15,767 nucleotides of DNA from DATEVL01 sp035281845 (GTDB lineage: Bacteria > Chloroflexota > Anaerolineae > Anaerolineales > E44-bin32), in assembly GCA_035281845.1 (NCBI GenBank), contig DATEVL010000125.1, forward strand, positions 1 through 15,767, written 5' to 3'. This document shows positions 13,007 to 15,767 of this stretch, piece by piece. The first letter of the stretch is position 1. The number at the start of each line of letters is the position of its first letter. A program made the position numbers and the translations under genes. The notes under the pieces are model-generated. The model was given only the letters and a program-made list of their open reading frames with translations. It did not search any database and had not been told where the DNA came from.

Positions 13007-15703
13007 CTACGAAGCCTCCCCTCGCAGGGCATCGCGCTGTATCCTCAAGCGCGCCGCCTCTTCGCGCGCTTGCTCGAGCTTCTTACGCTCGGCGGCGACG
13101 ATCTCGGCCGGCGCACGAGTGGCGAACGGGCCGGCGAGGAGTGACTCGAGGCGCTCGATTTGCGCCTCAACCGCCTGCAGCTGGCGCGACACCCGCTCGC
13201 CCTCCTCGTGCACGTCAACCGCGCCGGCCTGGATCAAGTAGATCTCGATCCCCCCAGCCGTCAACGGCAGTGAACCGGCCGGCGGCGCGTCGATGCGTTC
13301 CCGCAGGACAAGCGCCTCCGGGTCGAGTCGGGCGAAGGCGCTCAGCAGAGGCGCCTGCTCCTGCAGCCAAGAGTTCTCATGGCCGGCCCCGACGATCGCC
13401 CCGATCCGGTGTCCTGGGTCGATCTGCTTCTCGGCACGGGCGTTGCGAATCGTCCGAATGATCTCGCGCAGAAGCTCAAAGCGGCGGATGGACTCCTCGT
13501 CGTCGGCCTCGGACCCGGCTTGGGGCCACGAGGCGACGATCAGCGCCTCGCTCCACCCCTCCGGCGGAGCGAGGCCGGCCTGGTGCGCCAGGCAAGCGTC
13601 GCGCAACCGGCCCCACAGCTCCTCGGTGACGAAGGGCGTGTACGGATGAAGCAGGCGCAGACAGGTGTCGAGCACCCTCACCTGGATCTCGACGCTCCGG
13701 AGAGCCCGGCCGGGGCTCTCCGCCGCCTGCAGCTTCGCCGCTTCCAGGTACCAATCGGCGAACTCGCCCCAGAAGAACTCGTAGATCTGGCGGCCGGCTT
13801 CGCCATACTGGAATCCCTGGAATAAACGATCGACGTTGCGCAACAGCTGTACGCGCCGCGCCAGGATCCATCGGTCGGACAGTGTCAGCGCCGTCGACGG
13901 ATCTCGCTCGGCGGGCGCGCGCTGCACCGCGCGGATCACGAGCCGACCCGCGTTCCAGACCTTGTTGGCAAAGTTGCGGTTGGCCTGAACCCGCGGAACA
14001 CTCAGGTTCATGTCGTTCCCGGGCGACGATCCCGTCAGCAGCGTCAGCCGCAAGGCGTCGGCGCCGAACTCGTCCATCACTTCCAGCGGATCGATGACGT
14101 TGGCCAGGGTCTTGCTCATCTTGCGCCCCTGCTCGTCGCGGATCAATCCGTGCAGGTAGACCGTGTCGAAGGGCAGCCGCCCGGTGAACTCGAGGCCCAT
14201 CATCACCATGCGCGCCACCCAGAAGAACAGGATGTCGTAGCCGGTCTCCATGATCGTCGTCGGATAGAAGGCACGCAGGTCGGGCGTGTCGTCCGGCCAG
14301 CCGAGCGTCGAGAAAGGCCACAGACCGGAGGAGAACCAGGTGTCGAGGACGTCCGGGTCCTGCTCGATCTCCGTGCTTCCGCAGTGTGCGCAGCGGTCCG
14401 GATCCTGGCGGGCGACGGTGATCTTGCCGCACGCCGAGCAATGCCAAGCCGGAATGCGGTGCCCCCACCACAACTGGCGTGAGATGCACCAGTCGCGGAT
14501 ATTCTCCAGCCAATTGGCATACACCTTGGCAAAGTGCTCGGGGATGATGCGCAGTCGACCGTCGCGCACAACCTCCAGAGCCGGTTCTGCCAGCGGCTTG
14601 ATCCGGACGAACCACTGCGTGGAGACCATCGGCTCGATGATTTCACCGCCGCGTTGGCTGCGAGGAATCTGAGTCCGGTACGGCTCCGTCCGGATCGTGA
14701 GGCCGGCGGCTTGCATGTCGGCCCACATTCGCTTGCGGCATTCGAAGCGATCCATTCCGGCGTAGGGGCCGGCCGCCTCACTCATTGTGGCGTCTTTTCG
14801 CAGGACATTGATGACCGGGAGGTTGTGCCGCCGGCCGATCTCGTAGTCCGCGGGATCATGGCCGGGGGTGATCTTGAGCGCCCCCGTGCCGAACTCGCGG
14901 TCAACGTACTCGTCGGCGATCACCGGGATTTCCCTGGCCAGAATGGGAACGATCGCCGTCTTCCCCACGAGGCTCGCAAATCGTTCGTCCTCCGGGTGCA
15001 CGGCCACGGCCGTGTCGCCCAGGATCGTCTCGGGGCGGGCCGTCGCCACCGGGATGAACTCGTCCGAGCCCTTGAGGAGATACTTGAAGTAGTACAGCGT
15101 CACTTCTTCCTCGGAGTACTCCACTTCGAGATCGCTGACGGCCGTGCGCAGCCCGGGAGACCAGTTGATCAGGTAGGTGCCGCGGTAGATCAGGCCTTTT
15201 TCGTAAAGGCGGACGAAGGCCTCGCGCACGGCGCGCGACAGACCCTCATCGAGCGTGAAGCGTTCGCGCGACCAGTCGCACGAAGCGCCCAGGCGTCGCA
15301 GCTGCTCGGTGATGATCCCGCCGTACTTGCGTTTCCAGGCCCAGGTGCGCTCGACGAAGGCCTCCCGGCCGATCTCCTCTCGCGTGACCTCCTCGGTCCG
15401 CAGCAGGTCCTTCTCCACTTGGAGCTGAGTGGCGATGCCGGCATGATCCGTCCCCGGGAGCCAGAGTGTGGGCACGCCTCGCATGCGGCTGTGGCGGGTC
15501 ATCAGGTCTTCCATCGAGACGAACATGGCATGACCCAGGTGGAGCTCGCCGGTGACGTTCGGAGGCGGCATCGACATCACGAACGGCCGGTGCTGCGGGT
15601 CCGAGCGCGGCGCGAAGTACCCTTGCGACTCCCACCAGGCGTACAGCCGCTGCTCGACCGACTTGAAGTCGTAGGTCTTGGGGAGGTCGAATAGATCGCT
15701 CAT
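13007..15703 (-). CDS. valS: Valyl-tRNA synthetase
   Basis: This 898-residue class I synthetase charges tRNA-Val with valine. It has PPPNVTGELHLGHAM (46-60) with the HIGH-type motif HLGH (55-58), and GTDHAGIATQ (84-93). The editing (CP1) domain contains TARPETILGDTAVAVHPED (221-239) and KITPGHDPADYEIG (277-290). There is a zinc-ribbon pair, CSAC (422-425) and CAHC (438-441). The KMSKS loop is KMSKT (528-532), followed by an anticodon-binding domain and a C-terminal coiled coil (about 820-895, VSRQLQAVEAQIERLESLL and ERKKLEQAREEAARLR). The length is normal for bacterial ValS. ATG 15703 is preferred over 15736 because GGAGGA lies 7 nt upstream (15716-15711). It is the first gene of the leftward block; the 64 bp upstream in the window show no T-box motif. 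Confidence 0.97.
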   Translation of the reverse strand: MSDLFDLPKTYDFKSVEQRLYAWWESQGYFAPRSDPQHRPFVMSMPPPNVTGELHLGHAMFVSMEDLMTRHSRMRGVPTLWLPGTDHAGIATQLQVEKDLLRTEEVTREEIGREAFVERTWAWKRKYGGIITEQLRRLGASCDWSRERFTLDEGLSRAVREAFVRLYEKGLIYRGTYLINWSPGLRTAVSDLEVEYSEEEVTLYYFKYLLKGSDEFIPVATARPETILGDTAVAVHPEDERFASLVGKTAIVPILAREIPVIADEYVDREFGTGALKITPGHDPADYEIGRRHNLPVINVLRKDATMSEAAGPYAGMDRFECRKRMWADMQAAGLTIRTEPYRTQIPRSQRGGEIIEPMVSTQWFVRIKPLAEPALEVVRDGRLRIIPEHFAKVYANWLENIRDWCISRQLWWGHRIPAWHCSACGKITVARQDPDRCAHCGSTEIEQDPDVLDTWFSSGLWPFSTLGWPDDTPDLRAFYPTTIMETGYDILFFWVARMVMMGLEFTGRLPFDTVYLHGLIRDEQGRKMSKTLANVIDPLEVMDEFGADALRLTLLTGSSPGNDMNLSVPRVQANRNFANKVWNAGRLVIRAVQRAPAERDPSTALTLSDRWILARRVQLLRNVDRLFQGFQYGEAGRQIYEFFWGEFADWYLEAAKLQAAESPGRALRSVEIQVRVLDTCLRLLHPYTPFVTEELWGRLRDACLAHQAGLAPPEGWSEALIVASWPQAGSEADDEESIRRFELLREIIRTIRNARAEKQIDPGHRIGAIVGAGHENSWLQEQAPLLSAFARLDPEALVLRERIDAPPAGSLPLTAGGIEIYLIQAGAVDVHEEGERVSRQLQAVEAQIERLESLLAGPFATRAPAEIVAAERKKLEQAREEAARLRIQRDALRGEAS

Positions 15704-15710
15704 CGTGCGT

Positions 15711-15716
15711 TCCTCC
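15711..15716 (-). promoter_or_regulatory. Ribosome binding site deciding the valS start
   Basis: Read on the minus strand this is GGAGGA, 7 nt before ATG 15703. It lies inside the coding frame of the longer candidate start at 15736 and therefore favours the shorter protein. Confidence 0.75.
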
Positions 15717-15767
15717 GTTCGCTGTCGTCCCCGCAAAGTCGCCCTGTCATCAGGGAGTCACCCCTCA

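Noticed and set aside
15704..15767. T-box riboswitch in front of valS
   Set aside because: A T-box needs a TGGNACC antiterminator sequence. The 64 bp available show none, and the rest of the leader is outside the window.

Overview
The window is GC-rich bacterial chromosome. It most resembles a Chloroflexota (Anaerolineae-like) genome, although no marker gene proves this. The clues are a secreted protein built on a long Thr/Pro/Ser/Glu stalk, a second secreted-type hydrolase with a Pro/Thr/Ser-rich linker, a four-subunit ferredoxin-dependent 2-oxoacid oxidoreductase (an anaerobic trait), and gene gaps filled with palindromic repeats. I saw no rRNA, tRNA, CRISPR array, transposase or phage gene.

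Layout from left to right. (1) 1-1002 (+): the 3' part of an alpha/beta hydrolase that runs in from the left edge. (2) 1003-1667: a gene-free gap with two nearly identical 91-bp repeats plus hairpins. (3) 4344-1668 (-): a compact operon of ferredoxin, alpha, beta and gamma subunits of a 2-oxoacid:ferredoxin oxidoreductase, probably the VorB-type branched-chain enzyme. (4) 4345-4845: a gap with a palindrome cluster. (5) 4846-5481 (+): an NrtR-type regulator (degenerate Nudix domain plus winged helix) with a good promoter. (6) 5697-5739: a bidirectional terminator-like inverted repeat. (7) 7311-5803 (-): a secreted low-complexity stalk protein with a C-terminal FIMAH-like helical domain. (8) 7312-7691: a divergent control region. 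(9) 7692-9786 (+): nicotinamidase followed by nicotinate phosphoribosyltransferase. (10) 12818-9976 (-): a membrane-anchored class A beta-lactamase-like serine hydrolase followed by glycerate 2-kinase. (11) 15703-13007 (-): valyl-tRNA synthetase.

The main story is NAD salvage and its likely control. Nicotinamidase turns nicotinamide into nicotinate, and the phosphoribosyltransferase turns nicotinate into nicotinate mononucleotide. Just upstream of the pair is a sigma70-like promoter (TTGATT, 17 bp, TATCCT). A 21-bp dyad, TTAGTGT-N7-ACACCAA, lies directly downstream of the -10 element and covers the expected transcription start. A second dyad that could form an RNA hairpin follows it. A gene for an NrtR-family regulator, the family known to repress NAD genes, lies about 2.2 kb away. 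The sequence therefore supports a local NAD-salvage regulon with regulator, operator and targets in one window.

The remaining genes are ordinary metabolism and envelope functions. The repeats fall into two families. One is a MITE-like element with ATTGC/GCAAT ends. The other is a REP-like family with the core CCCCGGCTTTAGCCGGGG, found in gaps on both sides of the window.
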